A stretch of 21,289 nucleotides of DNA from Bacteroidales bacterium (GCA_003451785.1 DMJL01000312.1:1-21289); one strand, 5' to 3'; numbered from the stretch's first letter, positions 1 to 7,156 are shown. Program-made: numbers and translations. Notes: generated by a model not told the origin, from the letters alone.

Positions 1-740
1 AATACTTGCTGAATCCTTTGCTTATCGCATTCTACCCAGATGGGATTGTCGTAATTTTTGGAAAATACAATTCGGATGTTCTTGGATTTGGCTTTCAATT
101 CGCTAAACTCCACAACCTCCTTTGCAATTTCTACCAAGTCATGCAGCGCAATTTTGAGTTGCAATTGCCCTGACTCCAATCGCGAGATGGCCTCCAAGTC
201 TTCAACTATACCAATCATACGGTTTATGCTCTGCTCTGCTCGCAATAAATATTGCCTGTTTATTTTGGGATCTTCGATGGCTCCATCCAAAAGGGTGAGT
301 ACATAACCCTGAATATTGAATATGGGAGTTTTTAACTCGTGAGATACATTGCCTAAAAACTCTCTTCGATAGGTTTCTAACTTTTGCAAATCTTCCAATT
401 CTTTAGCTTTTTGATCTGCCCACTCCTGCACATCTTTGCTGGTTTGGTATATAAGGTCAACCCTGCCCGGAATGTTTATGTTTTTTTGGCCTACCGGTCC
501 TTTCAGGCTGTAGATGATTTTGTAAATTAACTGGATGCGATCGTAAACATACTTTTTTAGGGTAATGTGAAACAAAATGGAAGTTATTGCAAAGGATACT
601 AAGACGGAAACCCCAATTATCGCCCATCCAATGTTTTCAAAGAAAAAAAAATACATCAGAAAAATTATTCCCGAAACGACTATAGAGATCATTAGGGCCG
701 TTGCAATAGCTGTTTTTATAGGCGAAAAATGCTGCATCAT
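1..740 (-). CDS. Sensor histidine kinase, PhoR-like (3' end outside window)
   Basis: Membrane sensor kinase; the likely partner of the response regulator encoded just upstream, whose stop codon lies 3 bp before this ATG. Reading the minus strand from the ATG at 738-740 gives 246 codons open to the window edge without a stop. Residues about 9-33 and 37-60 are two hydrophobic membrane segments joined by a very short loop, so there is almost no periplasmic sensor domain. A linker helix (about 100-125) leads into the HisKA dimerisation domain with H-box FLGNVSHELKTP; the phospho-accepting histidine is residue 134. The sequence ends in the beginning of the ATPase domain, so the N, G1 and G2 boxes are not visible. 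A second in-frame ATG follows immediately. The PhoR assignment rests on the partner regulator and a Pho-box-like array upstream; another OmpR-family kinase is possible. Confidence 0.9.
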   Translation of the reverse strand, partial: MMQHFSPIKTAIATALMISIVVSGIIFLMYFFFFENIGWAIIGVSVLVSFAITSILFHITLKKYVYDRIQLIYKIIYSLKGPVGQKNINIPGRVDLIYQTSKDVQEWADQKAKELEDLQKLETYRREFLGNVSHELKTPIFNIQGYVLTLLDGAIEDPKINRQYLLRAEQSINRMIGIVEDLEAISRLESGQLQLKIALHDLVEIAKEVVEFSELKAKSKNIRIVFSKNYDNPIWVECDKQRIQQV

Positions 741-743
741 TCC

Positions 744-1427
744 CTAAACCTCATATTTATATCCTATGCCTTTGATCGTTTTGATATTGTGAAGACCTAT
801 TTTTTCCCTAAGGCGTCTTATATGCACATCAATGGTACGGTCCCCTACAACAACATTGTTGCCCCACACTGCAACAAAAATTTCTTCTCGTGTTAGTACA
901 CGATTGGGTTTTGAGACTAAAAGAAAAAGCAGTTCAAATTCTTTTTTTGGAAGCAAAAACTTCTGACCATTTTTTTGAATCAAATACCTGCTTCGATCTA
1001 CCACCAAATCGCCGGCAATTAAGGTATGGCTTGGGGTTTGATTTTCGGGATTCCTCCTAAGTAGAGCTTTTACTCTGCTAATTAGCAAATCTGGTCTCAC
1101 GGGCTTGGGGATATAATCATCGGCTCCCGAATCTAGGCCGGCTATTTGCGTGTAATCTTCGCTGCGTGCAGAGAGAAAAGCTATCACTACCGAATTCAAC
1201 TCGGGCATCCTTTTTAGCTCCCTACAGGTTTCCATTCCATCCATTTCGGGCATCATCACATCCAGAAGCATCAGGTGGGGTTTGATCTCCAATGCCAAGC
1301 TGAGCGCCTGTTTGCCATTGTAGGCATTGTAAACAGTGTAACCTGCACGGCTTAAATTGTACCCCAAGAATTCGTGCACATCAGGCTCGTCGTCAACTAT
1401 TAGAATGCGGATTGCAGACATAGACAT
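744..1427 (-). CDS. OmpR/PhoB-family response regulator (winged helix)
   Basis: Two-component transcription factor. The receiver domain (about 1-122) has acidic residues D12/D13, phospho-acceptor D56 in LLDVMMP, S86 and K108 in the IPKP motif, so it should be phosphorylatable. After a short linker, residues about 132-226 form an OmpR-type winged-helix DNA-binding domain ending in RRLREKIG and GIGYKYEV. The 227-residue length is normal for this family. It is first in a minus-strand operon with the histidine kinase. The receiver sequence (DDEPDVHEFLGYNL, ARSEDYTQIAG) resembles the PhoB-like regulators of Bacteroidota, and a tandem TTAACA array lies upstream, which suggests autoregulation and a phosphate-response role; that role is inference. 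The start may be the first or third Met (6 bp apart); an AAGGATA sequence precedes the first. Confidence 0.93.
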   Translation of the reverse strand: MSMSAIRILIVDDEPDVHEFLGYNLSRAGYTVYNAYNGKQALSLALEIKPHLMLLDVMMPEMDGMETCRELKRMPELNSVVIAFLSARSEDYTQIAGLDSGADDYIPKPVRPDLLISRVKALLRRNPENQTPSHTLIAGDLVVDRSRYLIQKNGQKFLLPKKEFELLFLLVSKPNRVLTREEIFVAVWGNNVVVGDRTIDVHIRRLREKIGLHNIKTIKGIGYKYEV

Positions 1428-1446
1428 TATCCTTGATATTATAACG

Positions 1447-1454
1447 CAAAGGTA
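1447..1454 (-). promoter_or_regulatory. Promoter -7 element for the response regulator
   Basis: On the minus strand this reads TACCTTTG, an exact match to the Bacteroidota -7 consensus TAnnTTTG. It lies about 20 bp upstream of the regulator's ATG, implying a leader of roughly 13-15 nt. No TTTG is found 19-21 bp further upstream. A weak -33 combined with repeats further upstream would fit an activator-dependent promoter. Confidence 0.5.
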
Positions 1455-1501
1455 CTTCCTTTTTATCCCTTAATTAGCCTGCTTTCTCATAAGGTGTTCA
1501 T

Positions 1502-1551
1502 TTATAAATAAATTAAACTCCCGTTAACATTTGCTTAACATTGGATTTTGC
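1502..1551. promoter_or_regulatory. Pho-box-like tandem repeat array, 11-nt period
   Basis: Hexamers start every 11 nt: TTATAA (1502), TTAAAC (1513), TTAACA (1524), TTAACA (1535), TTTTGC (1546). The three central units are the clear ones. Two TTAACA hexamers with 5-nt spacers match the published Bacillus PhoP box pattern TT(A/T/C)ACA-N5-TT(A/T/C)ACA, and an 11-nt period is typical of tandem binding by OmpR/PhoB-family regulators. The array is 75-125 bp upstream of an OmpR/PhoB-family regulator gene, so autoregulation is the simplest reading. Which regulator binds is inference. Confidence 0.5.
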
Positions 1552-1663
1552 GGCATGTGAGTACTTATGGCTTAATTACTTATTGTTTATATTTTGTATT
1601 GTGTCGTTAGTGCTTTGTTTTTTTGCCGCCTAATTTGATAGGAAAAATTGTACATGTTTTGAA

Positions 1664-1695
1664 TTTGCACAATAAGTTGGGGGTTAGTATATTTG
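1664..1695 (+). promoter_or_regulatory. Promoter for the Hpt gene (TTTG-N20-TATATTTG)
   Basis: TTTG at 1664-1667 and TATATTTG at 1688-1695 are separated by 20 nt, matching both boxes and the 19-21-nt spacing of the Bacteroidota housekeeping promoter (TTTG / TAnnTTTG). Transcription should begin near 1700-1703. It is the best promoter match in the window and may drive the Hpt gene and possibly the genes that follow. Confidence 0.65.
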
Positions 1696-1795
1696 CAAAC
1701 AGAAGCAACAAAGAAGCCTCGAAATGCTGAAATGCAATTATGCATGGATGCAACCAATCCTTGATGTTAAATACACTAATTCAGCAGTAAAGTTT

Positions 1796-2149
1796 ATGGA
1801 AAAGTACTATGACCTAAAATACTTAATGGAAGTAAGTGAAGGCGATAATAGCTTTTGTCATACAATGATTTCTTATTTTGTGGAGAACACCCCCGCAGTT
1901 TTAGAAAACCTAAGTGCCAAAATAAGAGCTCAAGACTGGTTGGAAGTTAGGCAAATTGCCCATAAGTTGAAACCCCAGCTCATTTACATGGGTATAAGTA
2001 GCATTCAAGATGAAGTTGAACTTATTGAGCAATATTCACGAACCTCAACAAATTTAGAGCAAATACCACCAATGGCTGATAAAAGCATAAAGTGTTGTTT
2101 GTTAGCCATTGGGCAACTTAAAGAAGAGCTCAAAAATTTTGAAGGGTAA
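1796..2149 (+). CDS. Stand-alone histidine phosphotransfer (Hpt) protein
   Basis: Small phosphorelay protein that would carry a phosphoryl group between receiver domains; 117 residues, all helical in appearance. The motif IAHKLKPQLIYMG contains the phospho-accepting histidine (residue 56) followed by the family's K-L-K and a glycine seven residues beyond P. The start at 1796 gives an N-terminus MEKYYDLKYLMEVSEGD typical of Hpt proteins; the frame is open from an ATG at 1724, but those extra 24 residues look like translated leader. It stands before a stand-alone receiver gene and the exopolysaccharide-type genes on the same strand. No kinase is encoded beside it, so the donor would be a hybrid kinase elsewhere in the genome. 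Confidence 0.82.
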   Translation: MEKYYDLKYLMEVSEGDNSFCHTMISYFVENTPAVLENLSAKIRAQDWLEVRQIAHKLKPQLIYMGISSIQDEVELIEQYSRTSTNLEQIPPMADKSIKCCLLAIGQLKEELKNFEG

Positions 2150-2270
2150 GCGTAATTTGCTTTTATAGTTTTCAAGTATTGAGTTGCTTTAATGCTATTT
2201 GTTAAAATACTAATTTGTTTGCAAATCATAATTATTTGTAATTTTACCATGAATTTTGAATGATTAAATC

Positions 2271-2295
2271 TTTTTAGAGTTTATAGGTCTAAAAA
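2271..2295. repeat. Inverted repeat, 8-bp AT-rich stem
   Basis: TTTTTAGA at 2271-2278 pairs exactly with TCTAAAAA at 2288-2295 around a 9-nt loop. The arms are AT-rich, so the RNA hairpin would be weak. It could be a poor terminator for the Hpt gene or a protein-binding dyad. Confidence 0.35.
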
Positions 2296-2324
2296 ATGAT
2301 TAGGTTAAATATTAATGTTGAATT

Positions 2325-2354
2325 TAATCAACCCTGGTTTATTGGCGTTGATTA
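2325..2354. repeat. Inverted repeat, TAATCAAC/GTTGATTA
   Basis: TAATCAAC (2325-2332) and GTTGATTA (2347-2354) are perfect reverse complements separated by 14 nt. The loop begins with CC and has GG near its other end, so the stem could extend by two pairs with a bulged C. There is no T-tract directly after it, so an operator or RNA structure ahead of the receiver gene is as likely as a terminator. Confidence 0.4.
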
Positions 2355-2463
2355 GCACGAGTAAAATTTTTAAAACATTTTCGCATAGGAATTCTTTTTT
2401 CAAGGTAATTCCATAAAATTAGATAAGAATTTATCAATCGTAGGCTTAACAAAACTTTCAAAT

Positions 2464-2826
2464 ATGAAAATATTAGTTTGTGAAGACGACTTTATGGTCA
2501 TAAAGGCTATCGAGCATAAACTTTTGCGGGAAGGGCACCAAGTGGTGATTGCAATCAACGGAAAACAAGCTAAGGAGATTCTTATGCTTGAAACTTTTGA
2601 TCTTGTTTTAACCGATTTGCTAATGCCTTTTACGGGAGGTCTCGAACTCATTAGATACATGCGAGTAGAAATAAAACTCTCTACCCCTATACTCGTATTG
2701 TCAAAAGTAGGCAACGAAGACACTATAGTGCAGGCTTTTAACTTAGGTGCTGATGATTACCTAACTAAGCCTTTTAGCCCTAATGAACTTTCGATCAGGA
2801 TAAAACGGTTTATGCTTAGAAAGTAG
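2464..2826 (+). CDS. Stand-alone CheY-like receiver protein
   Basis: Single-domain response regulator of 120 residues with no output domain. Acidic pocket E7/D8/D9, phospho-acceptor D51 in LTDLLMP, S80 and K102 in LTKPF are all present, so phosphorylation is expected. K81 follows the switch serine, where Ala is more usual. With no DNA-binding or enzymatic domain it should act by protein contact or as a phosphate sink. It follows the Hpt gene and lies 74 bp before the secreted TPR beta-barrel gene, so control of polysaccharide synthesis or export is a reasonable inference; the neighbouring Hpt protein is its obvious candidate donor. Confidence 0.88.
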   Translation: MKILVCEDDFMVIKAIEHKLLREGHQVVIAINGKQAKEILMLETFDLVLTDLLMPFTGGLELIRYMRVEIKLSTPILVLSKVGNEDTIVQAFNLGADDYLTKPFSPNELSIRIKRFMLRK

Positions 2827-2900
2827 ATTGAGTTAACAACTACGGTTTAAATTAAGGTGGATCTTTAGCAACTGTGGGTCCGGATAAATTAACAAAAAAC

Positions 2901-4151
2901 ATGAAGAATAAGCAAGTGAGTGTTTCCATAATAATTGTTTGGTTGTTTGTCGTTTTTCCAAATAGCTTAGCTGCCCAAGCGCAACCTGAAATATTGACCA
3001 CCAATCAAATGTTTTTGAATGCACGAAATCTTGCAGCAGAGCAGAGATATGAAGAAGCCCGCGCTTTGTGCGAAGAAATTTTGGCTATAAACCCCGAATA
3101 CCACGAGGCTACCATTCTCAAGGCGCGCACTTTTGCTTGGCAAGGTCAATACAATCAGGCTATTAGTATTTTAGAAAATCTGCTTGATAATAACCCTGAT
3201 ATTACAGACGCGGAAGTGGCTTTGGTGAATGCTTATATTTGGTCTGGCAATTACGAAGAGGCTATCCCCTATTTAGAGAAACTTATTGAAGAATATCCAA
3301 ACGATAATGAGTTTTTATTCAATAAAGCCTTGGCACTGCATAACACAGGAGACCACAATGCGTCAGCAGACCTATTAAATCAAATTCTGAATCAAGATCC
3401 CTCCCATACAAGAGCATTAGGATTGCTTCTTGAAGTTCAGCCCCTTAGGGTGAGAAATCAAGCAACAATAGGGTATCGTGGTATTTTATTTGATGCAGTA
3501 TCGCCATGGCATATGTACTTCTTAGAATATGGTATGCGGTCCGCTGCTTTGGGTACAATTGTAACTCGGCTAAATATTGCCCAAAGGAGAGGCCTTATGG
3601 GAACTCAGGCGGAAATTGATGTTTATCCTTCATTGGGCAGAGGCACATCCATGTACATTAATTTGGGAATCTCCCCAGATACCCGGCTGTTTCCTCAGTT
3701 CAGAGGCGGAGCCGAATTGTTTCACAGCTTTACCGATTCGTGGGAAGCTTCTGCAGGTCTTAGGTTTCTTTCCTTTGTAAACAAAAATCTGTGGATTGCT
3801 ACAGGTTCGGTAAGCTATTATTTGGGTCAATACATATTCACCTTTCGACCATTTTTAGGCTTTACGACTCAAGGCAATGCATCTCAATCCTATTTTCTAG
3901 TTGTCAGAAGGTTCTTCTCATCGCCTACACATCATTTGACTTTAACTGTTGGTTCGGGCTTTGCTGCAGATCAAGACGCATTGATAGGTGCTGAAATTTA
4001 TGATGTGGCTAGCAATAATTTCATACTTCATTATCAACAGCAAATCTCCAATCGCTTCTTACTTAGGGTAGGTGTCGGGTATCATCTAATTCCAGAAGGT
4101 ATATGGGGAAACAAATACACCATTGAAACCGGAATCACTTATTTGTTCTAA
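2901..4151 (+). CDS. Secreted TPR protein with C-terminal outer-membrane beta-barrel (YaiO/PgaA-like architecture)
   Basis: Predicted outer-membrane export protein of 416 residues. A signal peptide (charged MKNK start, hydrophobic core, cleavage near LAAQA) is followed by about four TPR-type helical repeats (roughly 30-165; for example AEQRYEEARALCEEILAINP and NYEEAIPYLEKLIEEYPND). The remaining part, about 170-416, consists of alternating short strands rich in Gly and aromatic residues and ends in ITYLF with a terminal Phe, as outer-membrane barrels do. The layout matches the YaiO-type barrels and is a short version of PgaA (TPR plus porin), which exports poly-N-acetylglucosamine. The frame is open from a GTG at 2874, but the ATG at 2901 puts the signal peptide at the N-terminus. 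It precedes the HEAT and glycosyltransferase genes; an export role for their product is inference. Confidence 0.8.
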   Translation: MKNKQVSVSIIIVWLFVVFPNSLAAQAQPEILTTNQMFLNARNLAAEQRYEEARALCEEILAINPEYHEATILKARTFAWQGQYNQAISILENLLDNNPDITDAEVALVNAYIWSGNYEEAIPYLEKLIEEYPNDNEFLFNKALALHNTGDHNASADLLNQILNQDPSHTRALGLLLEVQPLRVRNQATIGYRGILFDAVSPWHMYFLEYGMRSAALGTIVTRLNIAQRRGLMGTQAEIDVYPSLGRGTSMYINLGISPDTRLFPQFRGGAELFHSFTDSWEASAGLRFLSFVNKNLWIATGSVSYYLGQYIFTFRPFLGFTTQGNASQSYFLVVRRFFSSPTHHLTLTVGSGFAADQDALIGAEIYDVASNNFILHYQQQISNRFLLRVGVGYHLIPEGIWGNKYTIETGITYLF

Positions 4152-4289
4152 TCATTTAGTTTATTCTATTTTCAAAACTATAATATGGTAGCAGCCCAGA
4201 ACATAGTTAGCTCGAAGCCACGCAAACAGAAAATCTTGTGTGGTTATATTAGCCATAGCATGCTCGCAAAACTTTACACTGAAACTATT

Positions 4290-5612
4290 ATGGTTCCTTA
4301 CAAAAAAGGGATATGCCTGCTCCTTGTTTTTGGTTTTTGGAGTTTGGTATTTGTGCAAAATACTTCGGCACAAGATACACTTCCTACATCGCCATCAGAT
4401 AGCCTTACTGTCGAATCAACACAAACGACGGATAGAAGCGATGGGCGTGTTAGTATCATCGACAGATTTTTTCAAATTGAACCTTTTAGAACCATATTGA
4501 GTAAGTTTGACCATAATATCGGTTTTATAAAGTTCCTAATTATTCTTGTAACAATACTTTTCTTTAATGCAATATTTCTTTTTCTATATATATTATTAAA
4601 TCGAGCCGTAAAAACCTATCTTAGAAACAGGAATGAAAAATTAAGAACAACTTACCAGTCGGAGCTTGCATATTATGTTTCATTAGATGAAGATCAGCCT
4701 TTTTATTTCACAAATCTTAATAAGCGAATAAATCGTGAAATTTTTGTGGAAGAGCTGATAAGCCTACACAAATCCCTTATTGGAGAGACTGCTTTGAGGG
4801 TTGAGTCTTTGTATTTCGAAAAAGGTTTTGACCGGGACTCGCTTGGAAGGATTCGTAGCAGATCTTGGTCAAAGAAAGCAAAGGGATTTAGGGAATTAGC
4901 CCAAATGAATGTTAGAGCAGCCACTAAGGAAATTTTGCAATACACGAATTCTTCGAATAGAATTTTGCGTATGGAAGCTCAATTAGCTACGGTGAAACTT
5001 AATTCGGAAAATCCCCTTGCATTTTTGCATAATTTAAAAATCCATTTAACTCTTTGGGAGCAAATCAATATTTTGAATACAATTCAAGTGAATAACATTG
5101 AAATAGATTCTTTGGATGATGTTATGGATAGCAAAAATCACTCAGTTGCAATTTTTGCCATTACCTTATGTGGATTATTTAATCATTTAAAGTCATGGCC
5201 GAAAGTTTTAGAGAAGTTAAATCATAGTAACCCTGATATTAGACTTAGTGCCATAAAAGCATTAGCCATATTCAACCTTATAGAAAACAAACAGCCCATT
5301 AAAGATTGTTTTCAGGCTGATGTTATCGAAAGTAATAACACAAAAGATGGGTTTCTTCAGGAAAAACTAACTCGCAATAAATTAGTTGCTCTTGATGCAC
5401 TCGAGCAATTGCTTTCGAAGGATGACTCAGATTTTTATATGAATATCTTTCGCAATAGAAATGAAGACTTTAATGTTTTAAAAAAGAGCTACCAACAGTT
5501 TATTCAAATCGAACCTGCTGCATCACAAATGCTGAGGGATGGAATTATGGAATTGCAGCCGGCATTAAAAATGCTCAAGGATTACTTCGAATATAAAAAT
5601 CACGCGAAATGA
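4290..5612 (+). CDS. Membrane-anchored HEAT-like repeat protein
   Basis: A 441-residue protein of unassigned function. The chosen ATG gives a signal-peptide-like N-terminus (VPYKKG, hydrophobic stretch, then SAQ near residue 28), a short low-complexity Ser/Thr segment, and a strong membrane segment at about 78-105 followed by positive charges (KTYLRNRNEK). This predicts a short periplasmic part and a large cytoplasmic C-terminal domain. That domain is helical with HEAT-like units, the clearest being NPDIRLSAIKALAIFN. Its stop overlaps the glycosyltransferase start by 4 bp (ATGA), which implies translational coupling and probably a physical complex with that enzyme. It may be a scaffold or a docking surface for a regulator such as the nearby receiver; this is inference. 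The frame is open from 4185, so a longer protein is possible. Confidence 0.75.
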   Translation: MVPYKKGICLLLVFGFWSLVFVQNTSAQDTLPTSPSDSLTVESTQTTDRSDGRVSIIDRFFQIEPFRTILSKFDHNIGFIKFLIILVTILFFNAIFLFLYILLNRAVKTYLRNRNEKLRTTYQSELAYYVSLDEDQPFYFTNLNKRINREIFVEELISLHKSLIGETALRVESLYFEKGFDRDSLGRIRSRSWSKKAKGFRELAQMNVRAATKEILQYTNSSNRILRMEAQLATVKLNSENPLAFLHNLKIHLTLWEQINILNTIQVNNIEIDSLDDVMDSKNHSVAIFAITLCGLFNHLKSWPKVLEKLNHSNPDIRLSAIKALAIFNLIENKQPIKDCFQADVIESNNTKDGFLQEKLTRNKLVALDALEQLLSKDDSDFYMNIFRNRNEDFNVLKKSYQQFIQIEPAASQMLRDGIMELQPALKMLKDYFEYKNHAK

Positions 5613-7054
5613 TAGAATTTTTTAATATTCTAAGGTTTATTGCAGAAAATGCAATAATAGTTTTTACCTTTTTAATCTTTGGCTCATATACCATACTTAC
5701 TGTTTTTAGTGCCATGGAGATGGTACATTACATGCGTAAAAATAGTTTTGTTGACTACGATGTGCTACTAACTTCGCCTTTAGCTCCAAGTATCTCTATT
5801 ATTGCACCTGCATACAATGAAGGTAAAACTATCGTGGACAATATTAGAAGCCTGCTTTCCCTCCATTACAACAACTTTGAAGTAATTATTGTAAACGATG
5901 GAAGCACCGATGATACAATCCAGAAGGTCATTGATGCCTATGATTTAGTAAAGGTGCCTTTTGTGTATCTTGAGAGGATCCAGACTAAGCCTGTTAAGGC
6001 TGTTTATCAGAGTAGAAACAAAGCATTTAAAAATCTAAAAATTATTGACAAGGTAAATGGTGGTAAATCTGATGCTATGAATGTCGGTATTAGTTTCACC
6101 GATTGTCAATTTGTTGCTATTGTGGATGTTGATTGCGTATTGGTTGACAATGCCTTGCAGTTAATGGTTAAACCATTTTTGGAAGAACAATCTTACAATC
6201 GGGTAATAGCATCGGGAGGGGTTATTCGTGTTGCAAATTCTTGTCATATTGAGGATGGTAGAATAATTGACATAAGATTGCCCCGAAAGTATCTTCCAAA
6301 AATGCAAGTGATAGAATACACTAGAGCGTTTCTTATGGGGCGAATGGCTTGGAGTAGGCTTGATGGACTTTTGCTAATCTCTGGGGCATTTGGTATGTTC
6401 GATCGCGAGATATTATTAAAAAGTGGAGGTTATAGCTTAAACATTGTAGGTGAGGATATGGAGTTAGTTGTGAAAATGCGGCGATATATGGCTGAACGAA
6501 ACCAACCGTATAAAGTAACCTATATCCCCAACCCCTTGTGCTGGACAGAGGTGCCCGAAAAACGCAAAATCTTAATTAGACAGCGAGATAGATGGACGCG
6601 TGGTAACATAGAATCGATTTTTATGCATTTTAAAATTTTTTTTAATCCCAAATATAAATCTTTTGGGATGTTGGGTCATCCTTACTGGTTCTTTTTTGAA
6701 TGGCTTGCCCCGATAATTGAATTTTTAGGATTATTGTATTTTACTATCATCGTAATACTGGGCTTTCACAATTGGTATTTTTTCTTTCTGTTGCTTGCAT
6801 TTGTTTATTTCTTTGCGATAAACTTGTCCTACTTTGCCATTCTTTTTGAAGAACTAAGCTATCACCAATACAAAAAAAGAAGGGATATGCTAAAATTAAT
6901 GCTTATAGCCTTAATCGAGCCAGTATTATATCATCCTATGGTGCTTTACTCCAGCCTGAAAGGTAACTATAAGTACCTAACAGGTGAAAAATCGTGGGGA
7001 AAAATGGAAAGAAAAGGGTTTGTTGCTGAGGCGGGAAAAAAGAAAACAAAGTAA
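5609..7054 (+). CDS. Processive membrane glycosyltransferase, family GT2
   Basis: Inner-membrane polysaccharide synthase of the PgaC/hyaluronan/cellulose synthase type, 481 residues. One membrane segment at about 13-38 precedes a GT-A catalytic domain. Motifs in order: SIIAPAYNEG (62-72), D97 in VNDGST, GGKSDAMN (151-158), DVD (173-175), GED (281-283, likely catalytic base), and QRDRW (325-329), which fits the QxxRW signature of processive enzymes. Several hydrophobic segments follow (about 358-415 and further on) that would form the polymer channel. No PilZ domain is present, so there is no visible c-di-GMP site. The start overlaps the HEAT gene stop. Sugar specificity cannot be read from sequence. 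Together with the upstream TPR beta-barrel it forms a minimal synthase-dependent exopolysaccharide set. Confidence 0.9.
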   Translation: MIEFFNILRFIAENAIIVFTFLIFGSYTILTVFSAMEMVHYMRKNSFVDYDVLLTSPLAPSISIIAPAYNEGKTIVDNIRSLLSLHYNNFEVIIVNDGSTDDTIQKVIDAYDLVKVPFVYLERIQTKPVKAVYQSRNKAFKNLKIIDKVNGGKSDAMNVGISFTDCQFVAIVDVDCVLVDNALQLMVKPFLEEQSYNRVIASGGVIRVANSCHIEDGRIIDIRLPRKYLPKMQVIEYTRAFLMGRMAWSRLDGLLLISGAFGMFDREILLKSGGYSLNIVGEDMELVVKMRRYMAERNQPYKVTYIPNPLCWTEVPEKRKILIRQRDRWTRGNIESIFMHFKIFFNPKYKSFGMLGHPYWFFFEWLAPIIEFLGLLYFTIIVILGFHNWYFFFLLLAFVYFFAINLSYFAILFEELSYHQYKKRRDMLKLMLIALIEPVLYHPMVLYSSLKGNYKYLTGEKSWGKMERKGFVAEAGKKKTK

Positions 7055-7084
7055 AATTGCGGAATCATCCAACACCTAAGTGTT

Positions 7085-7111
7085 CTCACCGATGAGACAG
7101 GGGTGAGTTTT
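7085..7111 (+). terminator. Possible weak terminator after the glycosyltransferase gene
   Basis: CTCACC (7085-7090) pairs with GGTGAG (7102-7107) around an 11-nt loop and is followed by TTTT (7108-7111). The stem is only 6 bp and the T-run is short, so this is a weak intrinsic terminator at best. Its position, 30 bp after the stop codon and before the yicC promoter element, is right. Confidence 0.35.
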
Positions 7112-7137
7112 AAGAAAAACCTTATCTGCTTTTTGAT

Positions 7138-7145
7138 TATATTTG
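7138..7145 (+). promoter_or_regulatory. Promoter -7 element for yicC
   Basis: TATATTTG exactly matches TAnnTTTG. It ends 11 bp before the yicC ATG, so transcription would start only about 4-7 nt ahead of the start codon, giving an almost leaderless mRNA. No TTTG stands 19-21 bp upstream. The element lies inside the longer open frame that begins at 7103, which argues against that upstream start. Confidence 0.5.
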
Positions 7146-7156
7146 CGGTAAAAATC

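Larger units (their letters stand above)
1428..1795. other. Divergent intergenic region between the regulator and Hpt genes
   Basis: This 368-bp gap separates two divergent transcription units and holds no convincing gene. It contains, left to right: a minus-strand -7 element for the response regulator (1447-1454), an 11-nt-period direct-repeat array (1502-1551), a poorly structured AT-rich stretch, and a good plus-strand promoter for the Hpt gene (1664-1695). The Hpt reading frame is open from an ATG at 1724, but 1724-1795 is probably leader. Confidence 0.6.
2150..2463. other. Intergenic region between Hpt and receiver genes
   Basis: This 314-bp AT-rich gap holds no credible gene. Its visible structure is two inverted repeats (2271-2295 and 2325-2354). 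No TAnnTTTG promoter match stands directly in front of the receiver gene; only degenerate elements are present. It may be a long untranslated spacer within one transcript or a terminator plus a weak promoter. Confidence 0.5.

Noticed and set aside
58..306. 82-codon plus-strand open frame at the left end
   Set aside because: It lies antisense to the histidine kinase, whose H-box and membrane segments read clearly on the minus strand; no motif or start signal supports it.
1724..1795. Upstream 24-codon extension of the Hpt protein
   Set aside because: The frame is open and an ATG exists at 1724, but the residues are not Hpt-like and the family-type N-terminus begins at 1796. It cannot be fully excluded since the promoter would give a leader of about 22 nt for the upstream ATG.
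2446..2462. TTAACA-N5-TTCAAA just before the receiver ATG as another Pho box
   Set aside because: Only one and a half units match, and it is directly at the start codon where an activator site is unlikely.
4152..4289. Promoter in the gap before the HEAT gene (TATATTAG near 4245)
   Set aside because: Differs from TAnnTTTG at a conserved position and lacks a -33 box at the right distance; the gene is more simply read as part of the upstream transcript.
7103..7156. Longer N-terminus for YicC
   Set aside because: The family begins at LSSMTGYG; the extension covers the -7 promoter element and is not conserved in character.
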